Of a stretch of DNA of 64,000 bases, positions 18,510-26,323 are shown piece by piece. This DNA comes from Iningainema tapete BLCC-T55 (GTDB taxonomy: Bacteria; Cyanobacteriota; Cyanobacteriia; Cyanobacteriales; Nostocaceae). The stretch lies in assembly GCF_014698965.1 (NCBI RefSeq), contig NZ_JACXAE010000063.1, forward strand, positions 1-64,000, in the 5' to 3' direction. The position numbers were made by a program, and so were the translations under genes. Below the pieces are notes generated by a model. It did no database searches. It was not told where the DNA came from and saw nothing but the letters and a program-made list of their open reading frames with translations. The number at the start of each line of letters is the position of its first letter. The stretch's first letter is position 1.

Positions 18510-18772
18510 TGTTCTGGTCTTCCTTCCTGTCTTGAATCATCAGGCGTAGTAGACGTAGATACGTCCGGAGAGCGGCTTTTCAAAGCCATCAGTGGAGCCT
18601 GTTCATCAAACACCGCTTGCTGTTTTAATTTTTTCCAGGATACTCGATTTGTGGTTTGTGGACTATCCGTACACATGCAGTCCTTCGCCGCCGAAACGCT
18701 GCAAAAACAAGCATTTCGGCGAAAGAGATTTTGGTTCATTGTCTGAGCATCTGCCAGTGGCGATGTGCGCAT
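18506..18772 (-). CDS. Doubtful small ORF translationally coupled to the response regulator
   Basis: An 88-codon frame that fills the space between the unknown gene at 18800 and the CheY-like gene and ends with the ATGA overlap. The product has no recognisable domain or membrane segment and is rich in Ser, Thr and Cys. The DNA inside carries an inverted repeat with 8-base arms (18689-18696 and 18714-18721), so part of it may be an inserted repeat rather than coding sequence. I keep it because of the coupling position; it may equally be a leader or decayed DNA. Confidence 0.25.
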   Translation of the reverse strand: MRTSPLADAQTMNQNLFRRNACFCSVSAAKDCMCTDSPQTTNRVSWKKLKQQAVFDEQAPLMALKSRSPDVSTSTTPDDSRQEGRPEQ

Positions 18773-18799
18773 GCGTTACAAGCAGCCCTCTTCGGTCTG

Positions 18800-19153
18800 T
18801 TAGTCTAAATTCCAATAGTAATGGTCAGGAATTGTTACTACCACTCCTTTAAGTCGATGGAGAGCATCATGACAAATTGCTAAAGGTGCAGTTTTTCCAT
18901 GAGTCCATGCCTCTTGATCAAAGCTTACTACAAAAGGTAGACCGGGGAAAGCATTAGAGTCAGAGCGGTATATTTCAAAGCGAGGACACTCAGAGTTTTC
19001 CAAAGCATAGACAACGACTTCTAAAGCTGCCTTAATATCGGTTGAATATGGACGTGCAGGTAAATTGAATTGTTCAGATACAATCTGGTCTAAATCAGCT
19101 AGGGAGTTAAGCTGAACGGTTTCAGTGCCGGATCTTTTCGTTGTTGTTTTCAT
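18800..19153 (-). CDS. Conserved-looking cytosolic protein of unknown function (117 residues)
   Basis: A soluble acidic protein with no signal or membrane segment. An alpha-helical middle (STDIKAALEVVVYALEN) and a beta-rich C-terminal part (PFVVSFDQEAW, KGVVVTIPDHYYWNLD) can be seen. I do not recognise the family. The start ATG at 19153 lies about 77 bases from element copy F. It is the first gene of a minus-strand operon that continues with the CheY-like regulator and two MscS channels, so it probably takes part in the same stress response. Confidence 0.65.
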   Translation of the reverse strand: MKTTTKRSGTETVQLNSLADLDQIVSEQFNLPARPYSTDIKAALEVVVYALENSECPRFEIYRSDSNAFPGLPFVVSFDQEAWTHGKTAPLAICHDALHRLKGVVVTIPDHYYWNLD

Positions 19154-19229
19154 TTTGGATTTACTTGAGTTATGTTGCCAAAAATGTACCCTATTTATTT
19201 AGGACGACCATTTTTTTATATTTATCTTT

Positions 19230-19263
19230 GAAGTTAAGACTTAAAAGTGGAAAAGTCGGGCAA
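19230..19263 (-). promoter_or_regulatory. Stress-regulon element, copy F (one weak half-site)
   Basis: On the minus strand it has a degenerate first half-site (TTGCCC), then TTCCAC 11 bases on (forward 19247-19252), followed by TTTTAAG and TTAACTTC. The downstream half is well conserved. It points at the operon beginning at 19153. The divergent histidine kinase gene starts at 19437. Confidence 0.55.
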
Positions 19264-19436
19264 AAGCAGAAGATCCCAAAAAAGCGCGAGGAAAAATCTA
19301 CCTGCTAAACTAGCACTAGACGCATCACAGCACTGTCAAGGAGGATACTTGGCGGGTTTTAACACAGGCGACATAATAGCAGTAGTACGTGTCTCCTGCC
19401 CCAAGAACACTGCTGCGTAACTAGAGAGAAAAAAAT

Positions 19437-21500
19437 ATGCTGAGATTGACGCGCTCCCAGCTAAAACGCTATGGCGTTGCTACAATAACGTTTTTACTGG
19501 CGGTGCTACTTACACGACTGCTATGGCAGCTGCAAAAGCTGACAATTTACCCACTTTTTTTAGGTGCTGTGATGATTAGTTCCTGGTATGGTGGTATAGG
19601 ACCAGGACTGCTAGCAACTGTTCTGTCCACTTTAGCATGCGCCTTCTTATTTCTACCTCCACTTTATTCGCTGACCTTTAATTTGCCTAGTCTAGTGGGG
19701 CTAATTCAGTTTGTGCTAGTGGCACTGCTGATCAACTCACTAAATGCGGCACTACGTTATGCGCGACGACAAGCTGAGATGAACGCGCGAGCCGCCCAGC
19801 AAAATTACGATCACTTACGTCAAAGCCAGCAAACCCTACGTGATAGCGAAGAACGTTACCGCTTACTCATAGAAGGAGTAACAAACTATGCAATTTTCAT
19901 GCTCGGTCCCAAAGGTCATTTTGTCAGTTGGAACATCGGAGCAGAACGCATTTTAGGCTATCAGGAAGCAGAAATTATTGGTCAGCCTTTCGAGCAAATT
20001 TTTACACCAGAGGCGATTGAGCGCGGACAACCTGAGCAAGCATTGAGAAAAGCATTAGCCGAAGGTTTTTCCAAGGAGAACCATTGGCACGTCCGTAAGG
20101 ATGGCACACATTTCTGGGCGCATTGTGTCATCACACCCTTACAAGATGAAGACGGAAATCTACGCGGTTTCTCAAAAATTATGCAAGACATCACTGAGCG
20201 CAAGCTGGCTGAGGAAGAACGCAACCAACTACTGCTGCGCGAACAAGCCGCACGCGCTTCTGCAGAGGCAGCTAACCGCTCAAAGGACGAATTTTTGGCA
20301 ATAGTTTCCCATGAACTACGTACCCCCATGACCGCAATTGTTGGCTGGGCAGGGATGTTGCAAACAGGTATGCTAGATGAGTCTAGGGCTGCAGATGCAA
20401 TTGAGACAATTGAGCGCAACGCCAACTTGCAGATGCAACTGATTGAGGATCTGCTTGATATTTCACGTATTATTAGGGGGGAACTCTCGCTCAACAGAGG
20501 CAGAGTTAACCTGGTTGAAGTGATTACACCGGCAATTGAGGTTGTGCAAGGGGCGGCGGATGCTAAGGGTATTCAACTAGAGTCTGTGCTTGATAACTCA
20601 GTAGAGCAGATTTGGGGCGACTCAGAGCGCTTGCAACAAGTCTTGTTAAATCTACTCTCCAATGCAATCAAGTTTACACCAAATGGCGGACGGGTTGAGG
20701 TACGATTGTCAGTGGTTAGTGGCAACGAACAACTTGCAACAGATAACTCTGCTCAAATTCAAGTGAGCGATACGGGTAAAGGTATCAGTGCTGACTTTCT
20801 ACCGTATGTTTTTGACCGCTTCCGTCAAGCAGATAGCACAAGTACTCGGTCAAATAAAGGGCTGGGATTGGGCTTGGCGATCACACGTCATCTGGTAGAA
20901 TTGCATGGCGGCACTATCCAAGCACAGAGTCAGGGAATAGGACAAGGGGCGACGTTTACAGTGAAGTTGCCAATTCTGGAACAGAGGAGTCAGGAGTCAG
21001 TAGAGACGTTCCGGCGGAACATCTGTACAGGAGTCAGTAGAGACGTTCCGGCGGAACATCTGTACAGGAGTCAGGAGGAAATAAATTCTTCCGAGTCCTG
21101 TCCTTCAAGCCTTAATGGCTTGCGAGTGCTAGTTGTGGATGATGAGGCTGACACGCGCTTGTGGATTAGCACAGTGCTCGAAAAGTGTGGAGCCGAAGTG
21201 ATTGCTGTTGGCTCGGTAGGCGAGGCGCTGGCAGCGCTCGAACAATTAAGACCAGATGTGCTGATCAGCGACATTGGGATGCCAGACGAGGATGGCTATG
21301 AGCTGATGCGCAAAATCAGGGAACTGGAGCCAAAGTTAGGCGGACGTATTCCGGCTGTTGCACTTACGGGGTATGCTAGAGTAGAAGACTACAAAGAGGC
21401 ACTGGAAGCAGGATTCCAGCTACATGTAGCTAAACCAGTCAGGGCGGCTGAGTTGGTGGTGATCGTTGCTAGCCTTGCCAATACTTCCGAATCACAATGA
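19437..21500 (+). CDS. Hybrid sensor histidine kinase (DUF4118-like, PAS, HisKA, HATPase, receiver)
   Basis: A 687-residue membrane sensor. N-terminal hydrophobic helices resembling the KdpD-type DUF4118 segment (about 10-105) are followed by a PAS domain (about 138-255) with a typical PAC end (GFSKIMQDITERK). The HisKA domain has H292 in the SHELRTP motif. The ATP-binding domain shows N, DTGKGIS and GLGLGLAITRHLVELHGG boxes, and a C-terminal receiver carries D612 (LISDIGMPDEDG). Between kinase and receiver, about 25 residues are encoded by a 37-bp DNA repeat inserted twice. It may signal to the CheY-like protein at 18129 or the OmpR-type protein at 23198; no partner is proven. Confidence 0.93.
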   Translation: MLRLTRSQLKRYGVATITFLLAVLLTRLLWQLQKLTIYPLFLGAVMISSWYGGIGPGLLATVLSTLACAFLFLPPLYSLTFNLPSLVGLIQFVLVALLINSLNAALRYARRQAEMNARAAQQNYDHLRQSQQTLRDSEERYRLLIEGVTNYAIFMLGPKGHFVSWNIGAERILGYQEAEIIGQPFEQIFTPEAIERGQPEQALRKALAEGFSKENHWHVRKDGTHFWAHCVITPLQDEDGNLRGFSKIMQDITERKLAEEERNQLLLREQAARASAEAANRSKDEFLAIVSHELRTPMTAIVGWAGMLQTGMLDESRAADAIETIERNANLQMQLIEDLLDISRIIRGELSLNRGRVNLVEVITPAIEVVQGAADAKGIQLESVLDNSVEQIWGDSERLQQVLLNLLSNAIKFTPNGGRVEVRLSVVSGNEQLATDNSAQIQVSDTGKGISADFLPYVFDRFRQADSTSTRSNKGLGLGLAITRHLVELHGGTIQAQSQGIGQGATFTVKLPILEQRSQESVETFRRNICTGVSRDVPAEHLYRSQEEINSSESCPSSLNGLRVLVVDDEADTRLWISTVLEKCGAEVIAVGSVGEALAALEQLRPDVLISDIGMPDEDGYELMRKIRELEPKLGGRIPAVALTGYARVEDYKEALEAGFQLHVAKPVRAAELVVIVASLANTSESQ
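21000..21073 (+). repeat. Two tandem copies of a 37-bp repeat within the kinase gene
   Basis: The unit starts GTAGAGACGTTCCGGCGGAA, contains the near-palindrome GTTCCGGCGGAAC and ends in AGGAGTCA. Copies begin at 21000 and 21037. Because 37 is not a multiple of three, the copies are read in different frames (VETFRRNICTG, then SRDVPAEHLYR), yet the gene stays open. Related GTAGAGACG strings stand at 21502 and 24404, which marks a dispersed family. Confidence 0.85.
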
Positions 21501-21579
21501 GTAGAGACGCGATCGCAGCGTTCATACACCCAGATTCATATTGTGTTTAGCAAAGCCATTTTAGCAAAATTGCTCAATG

Positions 21580-21613
21580 CTCCACAAGTTTTCCACTTTA
21601 TAAAGATATCTTC
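21580..21613 (+). promoter_or_regulatory. Stress-regulon element, copy G
   Basis: CTCCAC at 21580 and TTCCAC at 21591 (11-base interval, spacer AAGTT), then TTTATAAAG and ATCTTCAAGCT. It lies about 57 bases upstream of the SLH-fasciclin gene start at 21671. Confidence 0.7.
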
Positions 21614-21670
21614 AAGCTAAAAGGGGTGAAACTTGAGAGCTCGCCCCACATTTGGAGGATATTTTCAAAA

Positions 21671-23011
21671 ATGTGTAGTTTCTTAAAATGGTCATCAAGT
21701 AGCGCCACCTTGCTATCTGCGGCTATGATTGGCACAATGGCTCCCATAGTGTCTGCTCCCGCCATTGCTCAGAACACTTCTCCATCTCCCACACCGAGTG
21801 GAGATGCCAAGTATTCTGATGTCAACTTTTTTGATGTTGCAGCTAATTTCTGGGCAAAACCGTTTATTCAAACCCTGTATCAGAAAAAAATTATTACAGG
21901 CTTTCCTGATGGAACCTTTAAACCAGAGCAGCCTGTAGATCGTGCAGAATTTGCTGCAATGATTGCCACAGCTTTTGAGCAGAATCGAATTCGTCCTTTA
22001 GCAGAATCTGGATTCAGAGATGTTCCTGCCAACTACTGGGCTACTTCTGCAATTCAAGAAGTTTACCAAACAGGATTTATGCAAGGTTATGGTGGTGGAC
22101 AGTTTTTGCCAGAGCAACCTATTACTAGGGCGCAGGCGATAACTGCTTTGGCACAGGGTTTGCGCTTGTCCACGGATGGTACGCCTGCAGATATTCTCAG
22201 AACTTACTACCAAGATACTGACTGGATACCAGCTTATGCCATCAATCCCATAGCCGCTGCCACACAGAGAAATATTGTCGTCAACTACCCCAATGTAAAA
22301 GTCCTCGATCCACTCAAGCCTCTGACTCGTGCTCAAGCTGCAGCACTTTTGTATCAAGCTTTGGTGCAGCAGGGTAAGCTCGAACCACTAGCAAATAATG
22401 TTACGGCTACTAATTACATTGTGGGTCGCAATAGTAATGTTAGTCAAACCAATTCAACGACTACATCTACATCAGATACTAGTGGTTCCACTACCGCAAC
22501 TACTTCAACAACTACATCTACATCAGGTACTGGTGGTTCCAATACCACAACTACTCAAACTACCTCCACGACAGAGCCAGGTGATATTTATGCCCTCTCT
22601 ACACTGAACTTTACAACACTAAGTTCTGCATTGAAAACAGCAGGTTTAGCAGATACTCTCAAAAATAAAGGTCCTTATACAGTTTTCGCTCCCACAGACC
22701 AAGCATTTGCTGCTTTACCTAAAGATACTTTGAACAAATTGCTACAACCTGAGAACCGAGAAACATTGGCTAGGATTTTGAGATACCATGTGGTGCCTGG
22801 TAAATTCACTACCAATGAACTTAAGGGAGGACAAATAAAAACGCTCACAGACAGACCTCTCAATGTTCAAATTAATCGTGCCACTAATCAAATTGACGTG
22901 AACAATGCGAATGTTACCCAGCAGAACATTCAGGCAAGCAACGGTGTCATCCATGCGGTTGATAAAGTTTTGCTACCGCCTAACATTGACCTGAACAAGT
23001 TAGGGAAGTAA
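21671..23011 (+). CDS. Surface protein with SLH motifs and a C-terminal fasciclin domain, paralogue 1
   Basis: A 446-residue exported protein. The signal peptide ends near APAIAQ. SLH motifs span about 40-245 (FWAKPFIQTLYQKKIITGFP, NYWATSAIQEVYQTGFM and a third near IPAYAINPIAAATQ), followed by a Ser/Thr-rich linker with a 17-residue repeat and a fasciclin (FAS1) domain at about 305-440 with YTVFAPTDQAFAAL and NGVIHAVDKVLLPP. SLH motifs anchor proteins to cell-wall polymers, while FAS1 mediates adhesion. The frame opens at a GTG at 21626, but ATG 21671 has GGAGGA upstream and matches the MCS start of the paralogue at 32661. Confidence 0.92.
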   Translation: MCSFLKWSSSSATLLSAAMIGTMAPIVSAPAIAQNTSPSPTPSGDAKYSDVNFFDVAANFWAKPFIQTLYQKKIITGFPDGTFKPEQPVDRAEFAAMIATAFEQNRIRPLAESGFRDVPANYWATSAIQEVYQTGFMQGYGGGQFLPEQPITRAQAITALAQGLRLSTDGTPADILRTYYQDTDWIPAYAINPIAAATQRNIVVNYPNVKVLDPLKPLTRAQAAALLYQALVQQGKLEPLANNVTATNYIVGRNSNVSQTNSTTTSTSDTSGSTTATTSTTTSTSGTGGSNTTTTQTTSTTEPGDIYALSTLNFTTLSSALKTAGLADTLKNKGPYTVFAPTDQAFAALPKDTLNKLLQPENRETLARILRYHVVPGKFTTNELKGGQIKTLTDRPLNVQINRATNQIDVNNANVTQQNIQASNGVIHAVDKVLLPPNIDLNKLGK

Positions 23012-23030
23012 AAGCCTCTGTTTGCCCTAG

Positions 23031-23195
23031 ATGCAGAAATTAGCTTACTCCCTCAAGCATCAATTTGGGCATATTTACAGCCGAGATGACCAAACTTTCA
23101 TTGCTTTTGGTAGATGTCAAGAGGCTTTGAAACAGGCTTATCCTATTTGTAGATTGATGTTGATGCCCAGAGGTGCTTTAAAAAGCAAACATTAA
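23031..23195 (+). CDS. Possible small protein (54 residues) just before the OmpR-type regulator
   Basis: An open frame from ATG 23031 to TAA 23195 whose product has a mixed, protein-like composition (central part FGHIYSRDDQTFIAFG). It fills the gap between the SLH-fasciclin gene and the regulator, ending two bases before the regulator's ATG, which suggests translational coupling. There is no clear ribosome-binding site and no recognised family. It is below the usual length cut-off and easily missed, and may also be chance. Confidence 0.35.
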   Translation: MQKLAYSLKHQFGHIYSRDDQTFIAFGRCQEALKQAYPICRLMLMPRGALKSKH

Positions 23196-23197
23196 GC

Positions 23198-25057
23198 ATG
23201 AGACTTCTGTTAGTTGAAGATGATAATTCACTTGCTCAAGCTGTTGCGGCAGTTCTGGGTGAGCAACATTATGTGGTTGATATTGCTGCTGATGGTCAAG
23301 ATGGTTGGGACTTGGCAGAAGTTTGTAGCTATGATTTGATTTTACTAGATGTCATGCTGCCGAAGCTAGATGGGATTAGTCTTTGTCGGCAATTACGTCA
23401 AGAGGGTTATCAAATGCCCATTCTTCTATTAACGGCAAAGGACACCAGAACTGATAAAGTTATGGGTTTAGATGCCGGAGCCGATGATTATCTCGTCAAA
23501 CCTTTTGACTTTCAAGAGTTAGCAGCTCGCATTCGCGCTTTACTACGCCGGGGAAATTCTTCTTTACCTCCTGTTTTAGAATGGGGAAACTTGCACCTCG
23601 ATCCTAGTAGTTGTGAGGTGACTTATGCAAGCCAAGCGCTGCATTTAACACCAAAGGAGTTTAGCGTTCTGGAGCTTTTTTTACGCAACAACCAGCGCGT
23701 GTTTAGCCGCAGTGCAATTATCGATCATCTTTGGGGTGCAGATGAAGACCCACCAGAAGAAAACACAATTAAATCACATATCAAAAGTTTACGACAGAAA
23801 TTGAAAGCAGCAGGTGCTAACTATGATTTAATTGAAACAGTTTACGGAATAGGCTATCGGCTGAAGCCTCTACCCCAGGAGCAAAGTTGTCAGCCAACGG
23901 AAAAAGAGCCAAATTCGGAGCAGCAGCAAGCTATGTGGGCAGCCCTCGCGAAGGCGCGGGAGGAGTTCAAAGCTAAGGTTGGTTCGCGCATCGCAGTGTT
24001 GGAGCAAGCAACTAATGCCTTAAGGGAGGGGACTGTTGATGTTCAACTGCGACAAAAAGCAGAGCAAGAAGCTCACAAGCTGGCTGGTTCTTTGGGAAGT
24101 TTTGGCTTTGCTCAAGGTTCGCTACTAGCTCAAGAGATCGAGCATTTGCTTCAATCTTCTATTAATCACAGCCTCTTGTCTCCACGCCTTTGTAAACTAG
24201 TGATGAAATTGCAGCAGGAGTTAGAGCAACCAGCTGAACCAATTAGTGTTGAGTCGATGGAAAGTTCGCAATGCCATAATATGATATTGCTTGTTAGTAG
24301 CGATCGCCAAGTTGTTGAGCAGTTGGTCAATGAGGCTACTACTCAAGGAATACAAGTAAATATTGCTACAGATAATGCGGCGGCAAGAAGTGCGATCGCA
24401 AATGTAGAGACGCGCCATAGCAAGTCTCTACAACCCGATGTTGTACTACTGGACCTTTGCTGTTATGATGACGTTAAGGAAAGCTTCAAGCTAGTAGCAG
24501 AGTTGTCTAATCGGACACCGCCAATACCAGTAATGGTGTTCACAGACCAAAGTAATTTTACTGAGCGCGTAGAAGTAGCACGGGCTGGGGGACGTGGTTT
24601 TTTGGACAAATCCATGCTTCCAAACCAAATGTTGGAGTTAGTCACCCAGGTACTGCAACGCCATAGCGCTAGCTCGTCGAGAGTCATGGTTGTAGACGAT
24701 GATCCGCATGTGCTGACCATTGTACAAAAACTACTAGAGCCTTGGGGATTTAGGCTAACAACTCTCGAAGATCCACGACGCTTCTGGGAAATTTTGACAG
24801 AAGTATCCCCAGATTTGTTGATTTTAGATGTAGAAATGCCTCATATAAATGGAATTGAACTGTGTCAGGTGGTGCGTAACGACCCGTACTGGAAAAGACT
24901 ACCTGTATTGTTTTTGACTGTTCACGTAGAAGCAGATACTGTGGAGCGGATGTTTGCAGCAGGTGCTGACGACTGCGTGAGCAAGCCCATCGTAGAATCA
25001 CAACTAGTGACGCGAATTTTTAACCGTTTACAGCGAACCCAACTACTTAGGAAATAG
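23198..25057 (+). CDS. OmpR-type response regulator with extra HPt and two more receiver domains
   Basis: A 619-residue protein. Receiver 1 (about 1-118) has D51 in LILLDVMLPKLDG and K in YLVKPFDF, then a winged-helix DNA-binding domain spans about 125-225 (HLTPKEFSVLELFL, then TVYGIGYRL). An HPt domain follows at about 245-330, with H293 in HKLAGSLGSFGF. Receiver 2 (about 350-470) has D419 but a diverged loop (LDLCCYDDV). Receiver 3 (about 488-610) has D544 in LILDVEMPHING. A phosphorelay inside one chain is possible. It is the only DNA-binding regulator in the window, and its class (OmpR/PhoB) normally binds 11-bp direct repeats, so it is a natural candidate for the TTCCAC elements. Confidence 0.92.
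   Translation: MRLLLVEDDNSLAQAVAAVLGEQHYVVDIAADGQDGWDLAEVCSYDLILLDVMLPKLDGISLCRQLRQEGYQMPILLLTAKDTRTDKVMGLDAGADDYLVKPFDFQELAARIRALLRRGNSSLPPVLEWGNLHLDPSSCEVTYASQALHLTPKEFSVLELFLRNNQRVFSRSAIIDHLWGADEDPPEENTIKSHIKSLRQKLKAAGANYDLIETVYGIGYRLKPLPQEQSCQPTEKEPNSEQQQAMWAALAKAREEFKAKVGSRIAVLEQATNALREGTVDVQLRQKAEQEAHKLAGSLGSFGFAQGSLLAQEIEHLLQSSINHSLLSPRLCKLVMKLQQELEQPAEPISVESMESSQCHNMILLVSSDRQVVEQLVNEATTQGIQVNIATDNAAARSAIANVETRHSKSLQPDVVLLDLCCYDDVKESFKLVAELSNRTPPIPVMVFTDQSNFTERVEVARAGGRGFLDKSMLPNQMLELVTQVLQRHSASSSRVMVVDDDPHVLTIVQKLLEPWGFRLTTLEDPRRFWEILTEVSPDLLILDVEMPHINGIELCQVVRNDPYWKRLPVLFLTVHVEADTVERMFAAGADDCVSKPIVESQLVTRIFNRLQRTQLLRK
24404..24431 (+). repeat. Inverted repeat GTAGAGAC/GTCTCTAC inside the OmpR-type gene
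   Basis: GTAGAGAC at 24404-24411 and its exact complement GTCTCTAC at 24424-24431 with a 12-base loop, read through in frame within receiver 2. The arm is the same string as in the 37-bp repeats of the kinase gene, so a copy of that repeat family seems to have landed in a tolerant part of the protein. Confidence 0.7.
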
Positions 25058-25148
25058 AGAGGACAGATGTGAGCCTGTGTCTACAACAAAATAGCGGAAT
25101 CGACTTGACTCATCTACTCAGATAATTGAAAACTATTGGAGAATTATT

Positions 25149-26045
25149 GTGTTTAAATTACAGAATTGGTCATTAGCAAATGCAACTTCACTTTTCTTAG
25201 GACTGGTAACAGGAGCAGCCACATCGTTTTTTGCTGTAGTTCCCACAGTCACTGCAGCACCAGAGTCAGCAGCTAACTTTCCTGATACCAAGAACCATTG
25301 GGCGCAGCCATTCATTGAAGCTTTAGCAGAACGTAAAATTATCACCGGATACCCGGATGGCACTTATAGACCGAATAAGTCGGTTGCTCGGGATGAATTT
25401 GCCGCCATCATTCGCCAAGCTTTTAACCAAAACCGGGAGCGGCAGATAGCCAGTGGCACCGTTTATAAAGATGTTCCTGCTGGCTATTGGGCAGCTGCGC
25501 CGATTGAAGAAGCCTACGAAACAGGATTTATGCATGGTTATCCGGGAGGATATTTTCGACCAAAACAGCCAGTTACCAGGGTAGAGGCGTTAGTGTCATT
25601 GACACAGAATTTAGATTTGCATTCCTCAGCTAATCAAGTACCTGCTCAAACTACCCGTCGAACGGCAAGAAACCTGTTTTTACTTCCGCTGCCAATGACT
25701 ACTTTAATGCAGCCAATCATGACTGCTAAAGCCACAGCTAAAACTGTGCCTCAACCTCCTGTATCGACTGTAGTCAGCAATTATTATGCAGATGCTGAAA
25801 AAATTCCTCAGTATGCTGTTGATGAAGTAGCAAAAGCAACTCAAGCAGCTATTGTTGTCAATCATCCTAATACCAGGATACTCAATCCTAATCAAGCTGC
25901 CACTCGTGGAGCCGTTGCTGCTTTTGTTCATCAAGCGTTAGTCAATCAGGGAAGGCTGGAACCGATCAAAAGCACTACAGCAGCTTCTAACTACATTGTG
26001 GGACGTAGTAAAATAAGTGACTCAAATGTACAAACACAGCAGTAG
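25149..26045 (+). CDS. SLH-domain surface protein without fasciclin domain
   Basis: A 298-residue exported protein with a signal peptide at about 1-38 (ending VTAAPES). It has SLH motifs at about 44-95 (HWAQPFIEALAERKIITGYPDG), 105-150 (GYWAAAPIEEAYETGFMHGYPGG) and 205-270 (IPQYAVDEVAKATQAAIVVNHP). The segment between motifs two and three (about 170-195) is unlike the paralogues and looks like a duplication or degenerate insert, and the protein stops where the others enter the Ser/Thr linker and FAS1 domain. The GTG start at 25149 follows GGAG at eight bases. It lies 91 bases after the regulator gene and overlaps the end of a convergent small gene. Confidence 0.85.
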   Translation: MFKLQNWSLANATSLFLGLVTGAATSFFAVVPTVTAAPESAANFPDTKNHWAQPFIEALAERKIITGYPDGTYRPNKSVARDEFAAIIRQAFNQNRERQIASGTVYKDVPAGYWAAAPIEEAYETGFMHGYPGGYFRPKQPVTRVEALVSLTQNLDLHSSANQVPAQTTRRTARNLFLLPLPMTTLMQPIMTAKATAKTVPQPPVSTVVSNYYADAEKIPQYAVDEVAKATQAAIVVNHPNTRILNPNQAATRGAVAAFVHQALVNQGRLEPIKSTTAASNYIVGRSKISDSNVQTQQ

Positions 26046-26263
26046 CTGTACGCAGACGCTCCCGACAAAAACTGACGTAGGGCTTCAGCGATCGCCACTG
26101 GATCATCCATAACCACAAACGCAACAGAAGCAACAAGAAAGCAGGCGAGAGCAAAAGCATTTTGCCAATTTCCTTGAACTGCTGCAGCTATTACAAAGAT
26201 TGTGAGTAAAGCTTGTCCAACCCATGCGGCAACTCGATACCCTCGCCAATTAGTACTTAACAT
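25991..26263 (-). CDS. Small membrane protein (90 residues), convergent overlap
   Basis: A protein with two hydrophobic helices (about 11-33 and 35-55) followed by a short tail. The first 70 or so residues look like a genuine small membrane protein (GQALLTIFVIAAAVQG, then FALACFLVASVAFVVMDDP). The last 18 codons overlap the end of the SLH gene on the other strand, so the true protein may have gained an extension. I do not recognise the family. Confidence 0.45.
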   Translation of the reverse strand: MLSTNWRGYRVAAWVGQALLTIFVIAAAVQGNWQNAFALACFLVASVAFVVMDDPVAIAEALRQFLSGASAYSYCCVCTFESLILLRPTM

Positions 26264-26283
26264 ATCAATGCCCCATTATTTAC

Positions 26284-26318
26284 TGGCAAAACAATCCAAA
26301 ATCTAAAATTTAAAATTC
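26284..26318 (+). repeat. Short heptamer-type tandem repeat
   Basis: Imperfect tandem units of the form CCAAAAT, CTAAAAT and TTAAAAT stand in the gap after the DUF2254 gene. The same heptamer family recurs at 50109 and 52621; such short tandem repeats are characteristic of heterocystous cyanobacteria. Confidence 0.55.
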
Positions 26319-26323
26319 ATAGT

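Noticed and set aside
18592-18852. Plus-strand frames in the gap before the CheY-like gene
   Set aside because: They are antisense to a minus-strand operon, lack ribosome-binding sites and show no protein-like pattern.
19982-20494. A 170-codon frame antisense to the histidine kinase
   Set aside because: It covers the conserved PAS and HisKA parts of the kinase; the product is a Ser-rich mirror sequence with no domain.
22398-22607. An alternative frame in the Ser/Thr linker of the SLH-fasciclin gene
   Set aside because: It arises from the repetitive linker DNA; its Leu/His/Gln-rich product is a by-product of the repeat.
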